NCBI GenBank assembly: GCA_029339505.1
Contig: JAQISU010000233.1
Coordinates: 3,066,001 to 3,130,000 of the forward strand
Reading direction: 5' to 3'
Length of the DNA: 64,000 nt
Source: Unio delphinus
Lineage: Eukaryota; Mollusca; Bivalvia; Unionida; Unionidae
The notes beneath the pieces were generated by a model that saw only the letters and a list, made by a program, of their open reading frames with translations, did no database searches and was not told the DNA's origin. The translations under genes and the position numbers were made by a program. Positions 37,021-48,418 of this stretch are shown one piece after another (position 1 is the first letter of the stretch; every line of letters begins with the position of its first letter).

Positions 37021-37115
37021 AGTCATGAATCCAAAGTTGCCCTATGCCATGAAAACCAGACAATCTGAAATAATGGAGCCTTAGATTGGAAAAACATGAA
37101 ACTTTGCATCTTTAC

Positions 37116-37288
37116 CTGAGTCTGTCCTTGTGGAGTTCATTTGTCTGTTGCCACTGTTGCTGAAGATCTGCAAGGAGTTCCTGGACCCTCCCTACCTCTT
37201 CAGGCCTGCTGTCCTTCAGAATCTCCTCCTTCTCCAATCCCAAGTCCTCAAGTCTCCTCTTCACTTCATCTATGCTCTTCTGCACCTC
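37116..37288 (-). CDS. DMD: Dystrophin-like rod exon (human exon 43 equivalent)
   Basis: A 173-bp exon, entry phase 0, exit phase 2, flanked by ...CTCCTCAG and GTAAAG. It encodes 57 residues plus two bases: EVQKSIDEVKRRLEDLGLEK at the start and LADLQQQWQQTNELHKDRL at the end. These are helices B and C of a spectrin triple-helical repeat, with the typical Trp of helix C (QQQWQQT). It matches human dystrophin repeat 17 (QLDFQWEKVNKMYKDRQ region). Length and both phases are identical to what I recall for human exon 43. The last two bases AG pair with the first G of the next exon to give Arg. A SINE-B copy ends about 95 bp downstream of the donor, so the intron start is compact. Confidence 0.95.
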
Positions 37289-37349
37289 CTGAGGAGTAAA
37301 ATTCAAATTGGCTGAATCCAACAAGAGACTCACCATAGTATATATCAAG

Positions 37350-37496
37350 CTTCATCACATACCCACATTTATCAAACCAAGACTCGAACACACATGGATG
37401 GAGGTGAGATGTCACATGGATGGAGGTGAGATGTCACATGGATAGAGGTGAGATGTGTAATGTTAAGAACTTTTGACCAGATGGCCACCCAGGGAC
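37350..37496 (-). mobile_element. SINE-A copy 7, head fragment with internal triplication
   Basis: Fragment from AGCTTCATCACATACCCACA to the decayed head TGGCCACCCAGGG. The segment CACATGGATGGAGGTGAGATGT is repeated three times in tandem (37391-37456), in the part that corresponds to the tRNA-like anticodon region. Confidence 0.78.
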
Positions 37497-38809
37497 TTAT
37501 AACTGGAACAATGAGTGATATAAATTTTAAAAAATGCTGAAACCAGGTACATCAAGCAAACAATCCCAGATATACATATCTACATTGTATATTACAAAGA
37601 AAGTTTTGTTTGTATGGAACTTTACCAGTACTTCCTTGCAATGCATTAATACAGCAAGTATCCAGTACAGCATCAGCAAATATTTAAAATATTTTTATAC
37701 ATACAGATAAAAATTCTCAACATATTCTGGAGACAACAAGTAGATCCTCTTGCTTTATATTTTATTATTTAAACCTTTCATTGGAGCCCTCAGCATTCAT
37801 GCATATCTTAAATTTACAGAGGGAATGCAAGGCCAATGTATATGATAACATAACCTTGGCCTTATCACTGAATATGAAAAGTGGATCATGATAACCTACT
37901 TCTAATAAAGCCTTGTTGGACCCTTTTGTGTGCATACATATACCATGTTCCATGCCAGCAGTCAGGTATTTAAGTGTGTAGTTAATGATTTTCTATGTAA
38001 CTCTCAGGTAATTCAATTTAAAAATCATTTCGTAGTTGCTGAAAATTCCAAATGTAATTGGCAAAAAATGCCCTGTTTGTATCTAAATGCCCATCACTAA
38101 TACCAATTATTACTCAAGGAAGAGACTTTAAGGCACCGGTAAACTATTGTAAACTAAGAAGCATGTGATGATCTCACTAATGCAACATCTGTAGATAATC
38201 TTTCATATATGAAGTTCATTCTATGGATATAGTACAGAAAAATGAAAGAACACTCAATATTCAGAATGCCACAGATCTGACACTATTCACAAAAAATTCT
38301 TTCTCTCTTTAACAAATGCACGTGAAAACCTTGGCAATGAACCCAACTGACACCGAAATTAGTTCCTTGTTGAATCCAAAAAACTTCTAAATCATTGCTA
38401 TGGTAACATTGCATTATTAAATACATCCAGAAGAGCTAAATAAAACTACTCCAAAATGGTATCACTAACGATACCCAGGTAATGGCTGATGGCAATGTCC
38501 ATTCACAACAGTGGAATGTGTTAATGAATATTTTAAAAATTTTATACTCGATCTAATGCAACATTGTATCTTCATTACAATTGGAGATATCTTAAACAGA
38601 TTTCATCCCAAAGTACCCTATAATTTAATACAAACTTGCAACAACTGTTGTAACTATCAATGGCATTTTGCTTCAAGTCGAACTTTCAAAAATATTTTAG
38701 ATTTTTCTAAAAATCTGCTGAAAATAAAGTTAAGATGATTAAACATTTCAATAATTTAGAACACAAATTTCTAATTGTGGTGCTTTGGAGTTGGGAATAG
38801 AACAAATGT

Positions 38810-39085
38810 AATCTGTCAAGTCCAAGTTTTGAGTTCCATTTCTATACATGGACTGTCAAGTCCAAGTTCTGAATCCAATTTCTATTCATGGACTATCAAG
38901 CGCACATTCTGAGTTTCTTTTCCATATATGGACTCTCCAGTCCAAGGTCTGAGTTTCATTTCTATACATGATCTGTAGAGTCCATGGTTAGAGTTCATGG
39001 AACAGTGAAGTACAAAGTCTCGTTTCCATTTCTATACATGGACTGTGTGTCAAGTCCAAGAATCTGAGTTTCATTTTTTCAAGTT
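38810..39085. repeat. Degenerate 39-bp minisatellite
   Basis: About seven units of CTGTCAAGTCCAAGTTCTGA, GTTTCATTTCTATACATGGA. Units differ by several substitutions and one short insertion (GTGTGT near 39046). Confidence 0.87.
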
Positions 39086-39340
39086 TATCTGACTGGATAG
39101 GAAACTATTTTGTAGCATAATTACAATTTGTTTAACAGTATTAGAATGACAAAGTCAGATTTCAGGGAATTTATTTCAACTTAAAACATGCTATGCTGTG
39201 TTTGTATTGTTGTTTAGTCATTCTACTGGATCACAATGTCTAGGTTTACTCTCAATTCAGTTTTACCCTGTATTGCAATAATCTATTTTGTTTCATCATG
39301 TGGTTGATGACAGTAGTACACAGGGTGTATGCTTTGACTT

Positions 39341-39581
39341 GTAAGGTTTTAACACCATTTTTCAGCAGAAGATAGGCTAGACATTGTGGCCAGTATTAAT
39401 GGTGGAGGAAGAACCCAGGAAAACCCCCAGAAAGAACAACAGACACCATGAGAAGCTACTGGCTTGCTTTCTCACATACCCACACTGGCCGAATTTGAGA
39501 CTCAAACCCACGCAGACTGAGGTGAGATGGCAGTGATTAGTAATGGATAGCACTTTAGACCACTTAGCCATTCACGGCCCC
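39341..39581 (-). mobile_element. SINE-A copy 8, with TSD
   Basis: Full-length minus-orientation copy from GTAAGGTTTTAACACCATTT to the head end ATTCACGGCCCC. It is flanked by the direct repeat GCTTTGACTT (39331-39340 and 39582-39591). Confidence 0.9.
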
Positions 39582-40736
39582 GCTTTGACTTAGACTAGTA
39601 TATTGGTCTAATATGGTACAAATCCTGTCTGTACATGTATCATGGTATAATCCAACAAACCTATTCTGCAGTGTTTTTATCAATAGAATTCCACTTCAAC
39701 CTGAATTTTTTGCGTTTTCTTTCTTTCTGATGTCTGTTTTATCAAACCCCAAAATGATTTTGAAAGATGTGCCAAGAAAGGACTGGGACAATGACTGCAC
39801 TTCCTTGCATCATTTCACTTTGTGCTAATGAAAGGTTGTAGGTATCAGAGTACAAATAGAGATTTTCAAGCACGTGGTTTATTTTGTTGAGTTTTGAATC
39901 AAAATAAATAAATGATAAACTTGTAGTGTATTGCATAATTGATTTTGTTTATTATCTTGAAACATTTACTAAACAATCCAATATTCAACTTGTACCATGC
40001 CACTGTGCAGTTGCAGAAATTAGAAATGGCCGCTGACTATGATAGTATACCTCCACCTGTCTTTGTGCAGTTGAATATTGCAGGCACTATTGCTAACAAT
40101 ATAACATGGACATATCCTTCATGGAAAAGAACAAAGAATGCATACAAAGTGAAGTTGTTGTGTAAATAAGCAAGGTTTGCTTAGCTTAGCAACTATAAAA
40201 GTGTTGGAACTTTACTGAACTGAACAAATTTAAGCTTGAAAATGCAGATCCTATGCATGCATTGTTGGGTATTTGCCCAAACAATTGATGAAACATGTAA
40301 ATACAAGCTGCTGAAGGAAGTACTACTTTTGGCACATTAACTTTATGATAAGTCCCCCTGTCTGGATTTCACATTACGAGTAGGAAACATTACTATTGTC
40401 CCGAATCAAGCACACGCCAAGAGGTTATCTAAAATACATGCCAGGCCTGAATTCTGAATGAACCCAGTTTTATACTACATTGTAATTGTACTTTACATTG
40501 ATCTCAACTGATGATGCAATGGAATTCTTGAAGGTTTACAAGCACTTGACACCCTTTTGTCTAGGTAAGTCAATGTAACATGTTAAAAATGCTCATTAAA
40601 AACATTTTTTAAAAGTAATTAGTCTAAGACTGTATTGATGCAACTTTACCTGGGCGAAATGGGAAATGAAACTCCAATATTTACTCATGAGTCAGTGTGT
40701 GTTTGGGAGGGGGGGGAACAAAACAAAATTCAAATA

Positions 40737-41296
40737 CAGTAAAACCTATCTTGATATATAGGGCCTAACCGGAAATCGCCTTGGACATCCGCTACAGCCG
40801 AATAGCCAGTTTTTCAGTACTATTCTGAAGTATTCGCCTCGGCAAATAATATGCGCACAAATGGTTACAAGTAAAATAATTCAATAAATATCGAACTTTA
40901 AAAAAAAAGTTTTTTAATACATAATTTTAGTTAATAATACAAAAATTCATCTTAGAGGTGATATATACAGTATAAAGTACATGGAAAGTTTAAGTTTTGC
41001 ATACGATAATGAAACAAATGGTACCCTCCAGAGTCGCACCTACTACTTGGTTCATGCCCGGATCCGGCAAATACTACATCCAAATACTCAGATTCGGTAC
41101 TCGGTGCAAATTATCTACTCGGTTAGGCCCTATTGATAGACCACTGCTATGTAACAACACCTGTCTTGAGAGACCACATTCTGAATGCACAAAATTATTG
41201 ATCATATAGGATTGTGACCTGTTATGGGATTTCACCTATCTTGAGAGACCATAATGTTTTGGCAAAAGAGGTGGTCTTTCAAGACAGGTTTTACTG
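40737..41296. mobile_element. Pogo-like MITE with TA duplication (host of a nested MITE)
   Basis: Inverted ends: left CAGTAAAACCTATCTTGA, right (reverse complement) CAGTAAAACCTGTCTTGA. TA lies at 40735-40736 and 41297-41298. The interior repeats GAGAGACCA blocks, so it folds on itself. Without the nested element and its 8-bp duplication it is about 178 bp long. It is noncoding. Confidence 0.88.
40759..41132. mobile_element. hAT-like MITE nested in the pogo-like MITE
   Basis: 374 bp with inverted ends TAGGGCCTAACCG at 40759 and the complementary CGGTTAGGCCCTA ending at 41132. The flanks TTGATATA (40751-40758) and TTGATAGA (41133-41140) form an 8-bp target duplication with one mismatch. TAGGG ends and 8-bp duplications are typical of hAT elements. 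There is no coding capacity. Confidence 0.83.
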
Positions 41297-41624
41297 TACA
41301 AGTTCAGGTGTGATACTTTAATACCTTATGAATTTGCCTGCTTAGTCTCAGAATTTCCAGCAAGCAGTGTATCATTAACAAAATTTAAAATCACCATATT
41401 TATAGTTCCTACAACACATAATTGTTGCTCTGGCTACTTTGATGACAACATCAAGATATTTCCCAATTTATGCAGAAAAAAATAAGTCAGGTACACTTTG
41501 ATCCATCTCTAAAAATTAACTCTTTGACTTAATCATATATCAGAATCAATATTCAAAGAATTTCCTGCCATCTTTCATACCCTGCAATCTTACTCCTCCA
41601 CCAGACAATAGTATGTGCCAATGT

Positions 41625-41906
41625 GTAGCCTGTCATGTGCTTAAGTAGCCTGTCATGTGCTTAAGTACCCTGTCATGTGCTTACATAGCCTGTCATGTGC
41701 TTAAGTAGCCTGTCATGTGCTTACATAGCCTGTCATGTGCTTACATAGCATGTCATGTGCTTAAGTAGCCTGTCATGTGCTTAAGTAGCCTGTCATATGC
41801 TTACATAGCCTGTCATGTGCTTACATAGCCTGTAATGTGCTTAAGTAGCCTGTCATATGCTTACGTAGCCTGTCATGTGCTTACATAGCCTGTCATATGC
41901 TTAAGA
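41625..41906. repeat. 20-bp minisatellite, 14 copies
   Basis: Unit GTAGCCTGTCATGTGCTTAA, with variants CATAGCC/GTAGCC and CATATGC/CATGTGC. It is well ordered and has no interruptions. Confidence 0.95.
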
Positions 41907-43264
41907 CTGGCATGATAAACAACAACTGACCTCGCATAAGAATAAATATATTTGTACATGGCTATTTATACATGGGTAATTTCCTCAATGTATGTCACTC
42001 GTTTGAGGGAAATTAATGATTTTCCTAAATCTATGTGGTAGAGGTCACTGCCTTGAATATATATATCTCTTTTCCATGAGTACATAATACCTGTGCTGAT
42101 TGTTACTTTAAGAAATTTTAAAAGCTGTGGATGTGAAATAGAGAAATTCTGCTTTTAAAGTTATAAATATTTTATAGAATGAAGAACCTTTACATTGTCT
42201 GCATCTTAAGAAATGTCATTAATTGATTGTTCCTTTCTGTACTTTTATGTACATTCATGTACTTTCATGTAGATAGAAGTACCATGTTAATATGCAGTTG
42301 ATATGATTGATATGAATGTTGGGAAATAATTGAAAGCCATTCAAATCATGCAGTACTGACTTTTGCTAAATAGATGCAGTTATCTTTCCTTTGGGTAATT
42401 CATAAAAAAAAACAGATTGGACATTATCCAAAAAATCTAAAATAATAAAATAAATAAATAAATACATTTTTAAAAAAATAACAGTATATAAATTGAAACA
42501 AGAAATTATATACAAGTGATTTTACATTAGGAGTTGCAGTATTTAATTATTATTAATGTCATTTAAACATGCTAATTTACACATGTGAAGCTGAAGACAA
42601 AAAAAAATGGACCCCCATCCAAGCACAACTTAGATGTGATTGCTGGGGTGGGGTGGGGAATAAATTGAGGAAGCCATTAGCTTAGTGTATATAAATAATC
42701 CCAATGCAATATGTCCCACGTGTTCTTCTTACCTGAAAACCAAAAAATGAGTTTAAAAATATGTATGAACTGACAAAGAATCAAAAGGTAGTCACTTGTG
42801 TGGCAGCATTTTGGGGTTGACATTTTCCAAGGAAAGTTAAAAAGTTCATGATAAACTTGCAATTTCTCAAAAAAATGTAATGCAGAATTGGAATTCACAG
42901 GCTTGATGACTAAATCTATATTTCAAAAATTTGTAAACTAGTGTTCAATTTAATTAATAATTGTTATAATTCCATCACACAGGCATTTACTTCCCAGCTT
43001 AAAACCAATACATGGTGCTGAAATAATGCAATGATAAATAAGGGAGATTTTATCCTATTTTTCAGGTGTTCTGAATATTACACAATTCACAGATCAACAG
43101 TTTATAATAAAGTTTAAATTTGTTATTAAATAATGTTCAATTATCATCTAATCTGCTGTTAAAAAATGAACATTTTAATGCTGATTACTTTTGAGTGATA
43201 AGCTGTACAAGTAACTGTCAACTTTTATCTTTCAAATGACTAAAAAGAAAATGCTTTAACAAAA

Positions 43265-44770
43265 CAAATTCTTGTTGTTCATCCGTCGATTGGAGGGGCT
43301 GGTTCTGTTCTGCGCGTGAGCAGGTGGCTGATGAGGCCAGCCCTTGCATGGAATATATTTTTGCATACAGCACAGTTGATGAATGTGACATCTCCAGGAG
43401 GGTTGATGGCACGTGCTTTTCTGACATGTCTCTTTAGCTCTGCAGCTGCTGTCCTGCTAGATTCACACAACTTGTAGCCTTTGTGCACAGTGGAACGCCA
43501 AGTGAGTCGATCGCTTGCTATTTCCTCCCATAAATCAGGGTTAATGTTGAATGCTTTATGTCGAAAGCACCTTTCAGACTGTCTTTGAAACAATTCTTCT
43601 GACCTCCATGCAATCACTGTCCTTGCTGTAGATCGCAATAGAAGAGTCTTATGCAGCCAGTGGTCTGGCACTGCATAAGGATGGTGTGGATAATGTGGAG
43701 ACTAGGGGAAGCACAACTACCCTGTAGACATTTAGTTTGGTCTGGATGATGATGCCTCTACTATTCCTGATGTTGGCATACAATCTGTCAAAAGTTGCGC
43801 CGACTCTGGCAATGCAAAGGTTTACTTCGTCATCACTAGTGATGCTCTGTAACATTGTGCTGCTCAGGAAGGTTAATTTTGGACTCAACAAAGTGCTTTC
43901 CAGGCGCCGGCTGATACAGGACTTCAGTCTTTTGGTACTGATGGTGAGACCAAAGCTTGTGCAGGAACTGGAGAACTTGTCAATGCTGCATTGCAGGTTG
44001 GATTCTGAGGGTGCAGTCATCAGCAACTGATGGTGTCTGTCATGATCTCACATTCTTTTCGGAATCCACACCAGCTTTTTGGCAGTTGTCCCTGGTCAAT
44101 GTGCATAGTGAGGCGGTTCAGTAGGATTCTGGCGAGTATCTTTCCTGCAAGTGAGAGTAAGGATATACCCTGGTGGTTGTTGCAGGCCTGGCAGTTCCAT
44201 TTGTGCTTATACAGGTGGATTATGAAAGCATCTTTGAATTCCTAGAGTAACTTCTCTTGCTAACACATCAGTAAAAACAGTTTGTGGTGCCATTCTATCA
44301 TGGCTGTGCCCCCTTCCTTGTTGACTTCAGCTGGGATTGAGTCTGAACCAGGTGTGTTGCCAATGGAGAGCAGACATATAGATTTCTGTGTCTCCAGCAA
44401 GGTTGGTGGGTCATCCAATGCTTTATTGATGGGTAATTGAGAGAAATGACTGATGGCTTCATCATTGATGAATAAGAGCAATTCAGGACACTGTCAATGT
44501 GTTCAGCCAATCATTGAAGAAGCTTCTCTTTATCAGTAATTAGTGTGTTCCCATCTGTGTTGAGAAGGGGGGGGGGGTGATCCAGAGATGTAGGTCCATA
44601 CACTTATTTCAGGGCATTCTAGATGTTCTTCATGTCATGCTGGTCTGTGCAGCACTGGCTCTCATCAGCTTTGTTGCTCAGCCATGTGTCTCGCATCTGA
44701 CAGAGCTTCTGCTGTGCAGTTCTGTGTAGAAGTTGACATGGGGTTGTTGAGGTAATCCAAATCTTACAAG
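43265..44770 (-). pseudogene. Dead non-LTR retrotransposon (endonuclease-RT type), internally deleted
   Basis: Minus-strand fragments in element order. Near 44440-44330 is LLSIGNTPGSDSIPAEVNKE (the region before the RT fingers). Near 44220-44040 is a readable HLYKHKWNCQ...NHQGISLLSLAGKILARIL segment. Near 44010 is VADDC (YADD-type catalytic box) and then TAPSESNLQCSIDKFSSSCT with LTISTKR. Near 43810 comes LCIARVGATFDRLYANIRNS. Near 43520-43290 is the C-terminal DRLTWRSTVHKGYKLCESSR, and a CAVCKNIFHARAGLISH zinc-finger-like end. The stretch between the fingers and YADD (including the first catalytic Asp) is deleted, and frameshifts occur at several joints. The clade is uncertain: jockey- or RTE-like. 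Direction matches the host gene. Confidence 0.8.
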
Positions 44771-45548
44771 TCAAATCAAGACACTATTCACCTGACAAGA
44801 TTTTTAAAAATGAATTCTGATTAACTTTGTCTTTTCATTAATTTTAAACTTTATTCTGATTTTCCGAATATGTTGCAACATTTATCACAAAACACCATGT
44901 TCTAGCAATATCCAACCTTACTGATTACCTGCCAATCTCTAGAGAGCAATTGGAACATTCTGGTCCAGCCGAGAAACAGCCTTGGCCATAGTAGAGTGCA
45001 TCACATATGTTGCACAAAAAAAAGGGAAAACAATGTTCCGATTGCGATTTTGTCGCTTTCTGCCACCAAATTGTGCCAAGTGAACAAATGCAGTTCCAAA
45101 TATAATTCTCAGTGGTGATCAATTACAACATAGTTTTTATTTTCTCAACTTGACAGAAAAACAGGATATTCCAACTGGCTTCATGCGATATCAGCGTAAT
45201 CTCTGGACAAAAAGTCTAACTTGAAGTGTAATATACATACCGCATACCAATAATAAAACCCATTTTTATATCTTGTACTATTATGTTATAGACTGACACT
45301 CAATGCAAGTTTCTTCATTGGCATTGTTTTCAAATTGATGAGCCCAACCGGTTTAAAATGAAATTTGTTACAAAAGGATTCTATAAATAAAACACAAGAA
45401 ATGTACATATATAATATGTAGTCACACACTTTTTCAAATATGGAATCACTACGCATGGACCTTCTCTCCTATATCCTCTCAAATATTAATTTGGGAGTTA
45501 CATTGGTTTAAAAATTGTCAAACAGAGCATTTTATTGCTTTTTATAAG

Positions 45549-45641
45549 AATATATTATCACCACCAAAATATACAAATGCCCACATGACCTACAATGCAA
45601 TACATTGGAATTGTAAATAATTTTTATGTAAAATTCCACTA
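45549..45641 (+). repeat. Dispersed repeat, inverted partner of 46748-46832
   Basis: About 83 bp, including CCACATGACCTACAATGCAA and TTGTAAATAATTTTTATGTA, are almost perfectly reverse-complementary to 46748-46832. No target duplication was found at either copy. Confidence 0.85.
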
Positions 45642-46310
45642 ATCCTTGAACACTTTAGCTTAATTGTGTACTTCAATGTATATAAAAATCACAATGGTTG
45701 GCAGGTGTGCTGATCACATAGGTTAATTACTGCTTACAGTAATTGTTCTTCACAATCTGAAGCCAGGAATTTTGACATGAAGATTTCCATAACCCGCTAT
45801 CAAAAATACATTCTGAGCTTTATCAGATTCACATAAAAAATTAATTAAATGCCTAGTCACAGGCCTTCTGAAAGATGCACAACTGAACACCTCCTATCTT
45901 GTATTGCTTTTATAGCAACCTATAAACGAGTTTACAGGACAAGGATTTGAGAATAGTTGTATCAGTGCCAAACTGTTTAATTAATGCATAACTTTTCTAC
46001 TGTATCAAACTCCCTACAACTGCTACAGGGACAGTTGAACCTGTTTTGTATTTTTTTAAGTGAAGTATTTTCTATAAAATATTCAGAAAGAGTAATATTA
46101 TACAATAATAATAAAATTACTTGTGTACCTTTTACTTGAGAATTATCATAATAGTAGCAATTTAATCAAGTGTATATGAACTACTATGGTTGAATTTTTT
46201 TAAAATAAAATAAAACATTGCACATTTTTATATTAGTTGCTATGCATATTAAATTTATACTGTATGTTTGCCTTTTGTCCATAATTGAGGGATGTGAACA
46301 GTTTATGCAT

Positions 46311-46623
46311 ACCTGAATTTTGTCTTATTGCGTTTGAGGACGTGATTGGACTTTTTGCCAACCTGAATTTTGTCTTATTGTGTTTGAGGACGTGAATGGA
46401 CTTTTTGCTAACCTGAATTTTGTCTTATTGTGTTTGAGGACGTGAATGGACTTTTTGCCAACCTGAATTTCGTCTTATTGTGTTTGAGGACGTGAATGGA
46501 CTTTTTGAAAACCTGAATTTTGTCTTATTGTGTTTGCGGACGTGAATGGACTTTTTGCCAACCTGAATTTTGTCTTATTGTGTTTGAGGACGTGAATGGA
46601 CTTTTTGCCAACCTGAATTTTGT
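46311..46623. repeat. 50-bp minisatellite, six copies
   Basis: Units of ACCTGAATTTTGTCTTATTG, TGTTTGAGGACGTGAATGGA, CTTTTTGCCA. They are almost identical. The array stops at 46623, where a truncated SINE-A follows. Confidence 0.95.
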
Positions 46624-46637
46624 CATGATTGGAATGT

Positions 46638-46724
46638 GTTGTTGCTATTGTAGGGTTTAATTCCATTTTTCGGCTCAAGATAGGCTATACATGGCGGCCA
46701 GTATTAATGGTGGAGGAAGAACCC
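46638..46724 (-). mobile_element. SINE-A copy 9, tail half only, with TSD
   Basis: Contains only the 3' half, from the tail to ...GGTGGAGGAAGAACCCC. It is flanked by CATGATTGGAATGT (46624-46637) and CATGATTGGATGT (46725-46737), a target duplication with a one-base indel. It is therefore a genuine insertion of a 5'-truncated copy, not a later deletion. Confidence 0.86.
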
Positions 46725-46747
46725 CATGATTGGATGTACTAAACATA

Positions 46748-46832
46748 TGGAATTTTACATAAAAATTATTTACAATTCCAATGTATTGCATTGTAGGTCA
46801 TGTGGGGATTTGTATATTTTGGGGATGATAAA
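46748..46832 (-). repeat. Dispersed repeat, inverted partner of 45549-45641
   Basis: Reverse-complement copy of the segment at 45549, starting TGGAATTTTACATAAAAATT. It lies immediately right of the truncated SINE-A at 46638. Confidence 0.85.
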
Positions 46833-47599
46833 TAAATTATTCATTCCTATTTTATGATCAGCCTGTAGATGAATTTTTTTAAAAATTATTCATTGGAATT
46901 TCAAAGTGCTCATTGACTTTTGGGACTAAAATACTATTTTGGAATCATTCAACTCATTGAGTCAAAGGTGTGGATTGTATCATTGTAGCACATCAGTACA
47001 TGAGGGAGGATTTGAAATTTAATTCCAAATTCTGTAAGTGTTTCTCAAGTTTTCACATTGTATCTAATCAAAATAAACTATTTGTTGATTTTACTAAGCT
47101 TGTTCATTTTGCTTCTTTATGTTAAATAATATATGAGTTAAAGTTGTACCCTAGTTCACATAAAACTTGTTGCAGTTATTCTTGGAATTTTATGCTGCAA
47201 TATTGTAAATATTACAAATGATTCTGAAATGATCTACATGTACTTGGGCAGTAGGCAAGGGGCGATTAATACATTAACTATATAAAGGTCTATCATGTTT
47301 CACCCATTTTGAGTGTAATACAAACTAACAACTGTCTCTGGACATTTTAAAAAGCATTGGGAATAATTTGATAATCAAGCTGTACATATTAACTCGTTTT
47401 TTTTTGTGTACATGCTCCATAACCAAACCTTGCGTACCAGATTACTAAAACTGTCAACATCAGACAGTCAAATAAATTCAGACAAAGCCTGCAATGTCAT
47501 TTTGTTTAAAAAGATGATGCAGGAATACAAATGTAAAGGTTATGAAGGAGGTCTGATCGTCTGCACCCTCTGCCATCATTTTTACATGATCCTGTTGAG

Positions 47600-48225
47600 T
47601 CCATAGCTACAGCACTGGTTCACCCTATAGCAATGGCTTATTCCCTAGTTACAGCACTGGTTAACCCTATGGCATTGGCTGATTCCCTAGTTACAGTATT
47701 GGTTCACCCTATGGCAGTGGCTTATTCCCTAGTTACAGCATTGGTTCACCCTATAGCAATGGCTTATTCCCTAGTTACAGCATTGGTTCACCCCATGGCA
47801 ATGGTTGATTCCCTAGTTACAGCATTGGTTCACCCTATAGCAATGGCTTATTCCCTAGTTACAGCACTGGTTCACCCTATAGCAATGGCTGATTGCCTAG
47901 TTACAGTATTGGTTCACCCTATGGCAGTGGCTTATTCCCTAGTTACAGCATTGGTTCACCCTATAGCAATGGCTTATTCCCTAGTTACAGCACTGGTTCA
48001 TCCCATGGCAATGGCTGATTCCCTAGTTACAGCATTGGTTCACCCTATAGCAATGTCTGATTCCCTAGTTACAGAACTGGTTCACCCTATAGAATGGCTG
48101 ATTCACTAGTTACAGCATTGGTTCACCCCATGGCAATGGCTGATTCCCTAGTTACAGCATTGGTTCACCCTATGGCAATGGCTTATTCCCTAGTAACAGC
48201 ATTGGTTCACCCCATGGCAATGACG
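47600..48225. repeat. 42-bp minisatellite, about 15 copies
   Basis: Unit TTCCCTAGTTACAGCATTGG, TTCACCCTATAGCAATGGCT, TA. As 42 is divisible by three, a 158-codon plus-strand frame results (MAYSLVTALVHP-type 14-residue repeats). Nothing else suggests it is translated. One unit near 48090 has lost bases, which ends that frame. Confidence 0.95.
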
Positions 48226-48334
48226 TTTATTTGGAATTTGATATGCAGGATGTGATAATCATATTCTAATTAGCTATTTACAACCTACTTCAAATTTCAT
48301 ACTTGTACATATTTGCTATTGTTGTTTTTGTTAT

Positions 48335-48418
48335 TGGTGTTAAATGGTTTAATGCCATTTTTCAGCACAAGATAGGCTATACATGGCGGCCAGTATTAAT
48401 GGTGGAGGAAGAACCCGG
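48335..48418 (-). mobile_element. SINE-A copy 10, tail half only
   Basis: Tail half from GTTAAATGGTTTAATGCC to GGTGGAGGAAGAACCCGGA. It breaks at nearly the same point as the copy at 46638. No clear target duplication was seen. Confidence 0.83.

Larger units (their letters stand above)
15755..37115 (-). other. Intron between exon-43 and exon-44 equivalents (21.4 kb)
   Basis: The largest complete intron here. It holds local repeats and a TA run (16.5-16.9 kb), a SINE-A (17851), a 23-bp array (18795), a SINE-B (19563), hAT remains (21000), degenerate tandem repeats (23.3-24.7 kb), a 21-bp array (25.1 kb), a Tigger-type element with a solo LTR (28.2-31.8 kb) in a 54-bp array, a 43-bp array (33.8 kb), and several SINEs (34.3-37.0 kb). 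The stretches 22030-23300, 26500-28020 and 32440-33760 are AT-rich and show no supported feature. Confidence 0.85.

Noticed and set aside
47633..48109. 158-codon frame with hydrophobic 14-residue repeats
   Set aside because: It is a by-product of the 42-bp array. It would be on the opposite strand to the gene and has no exon signals.
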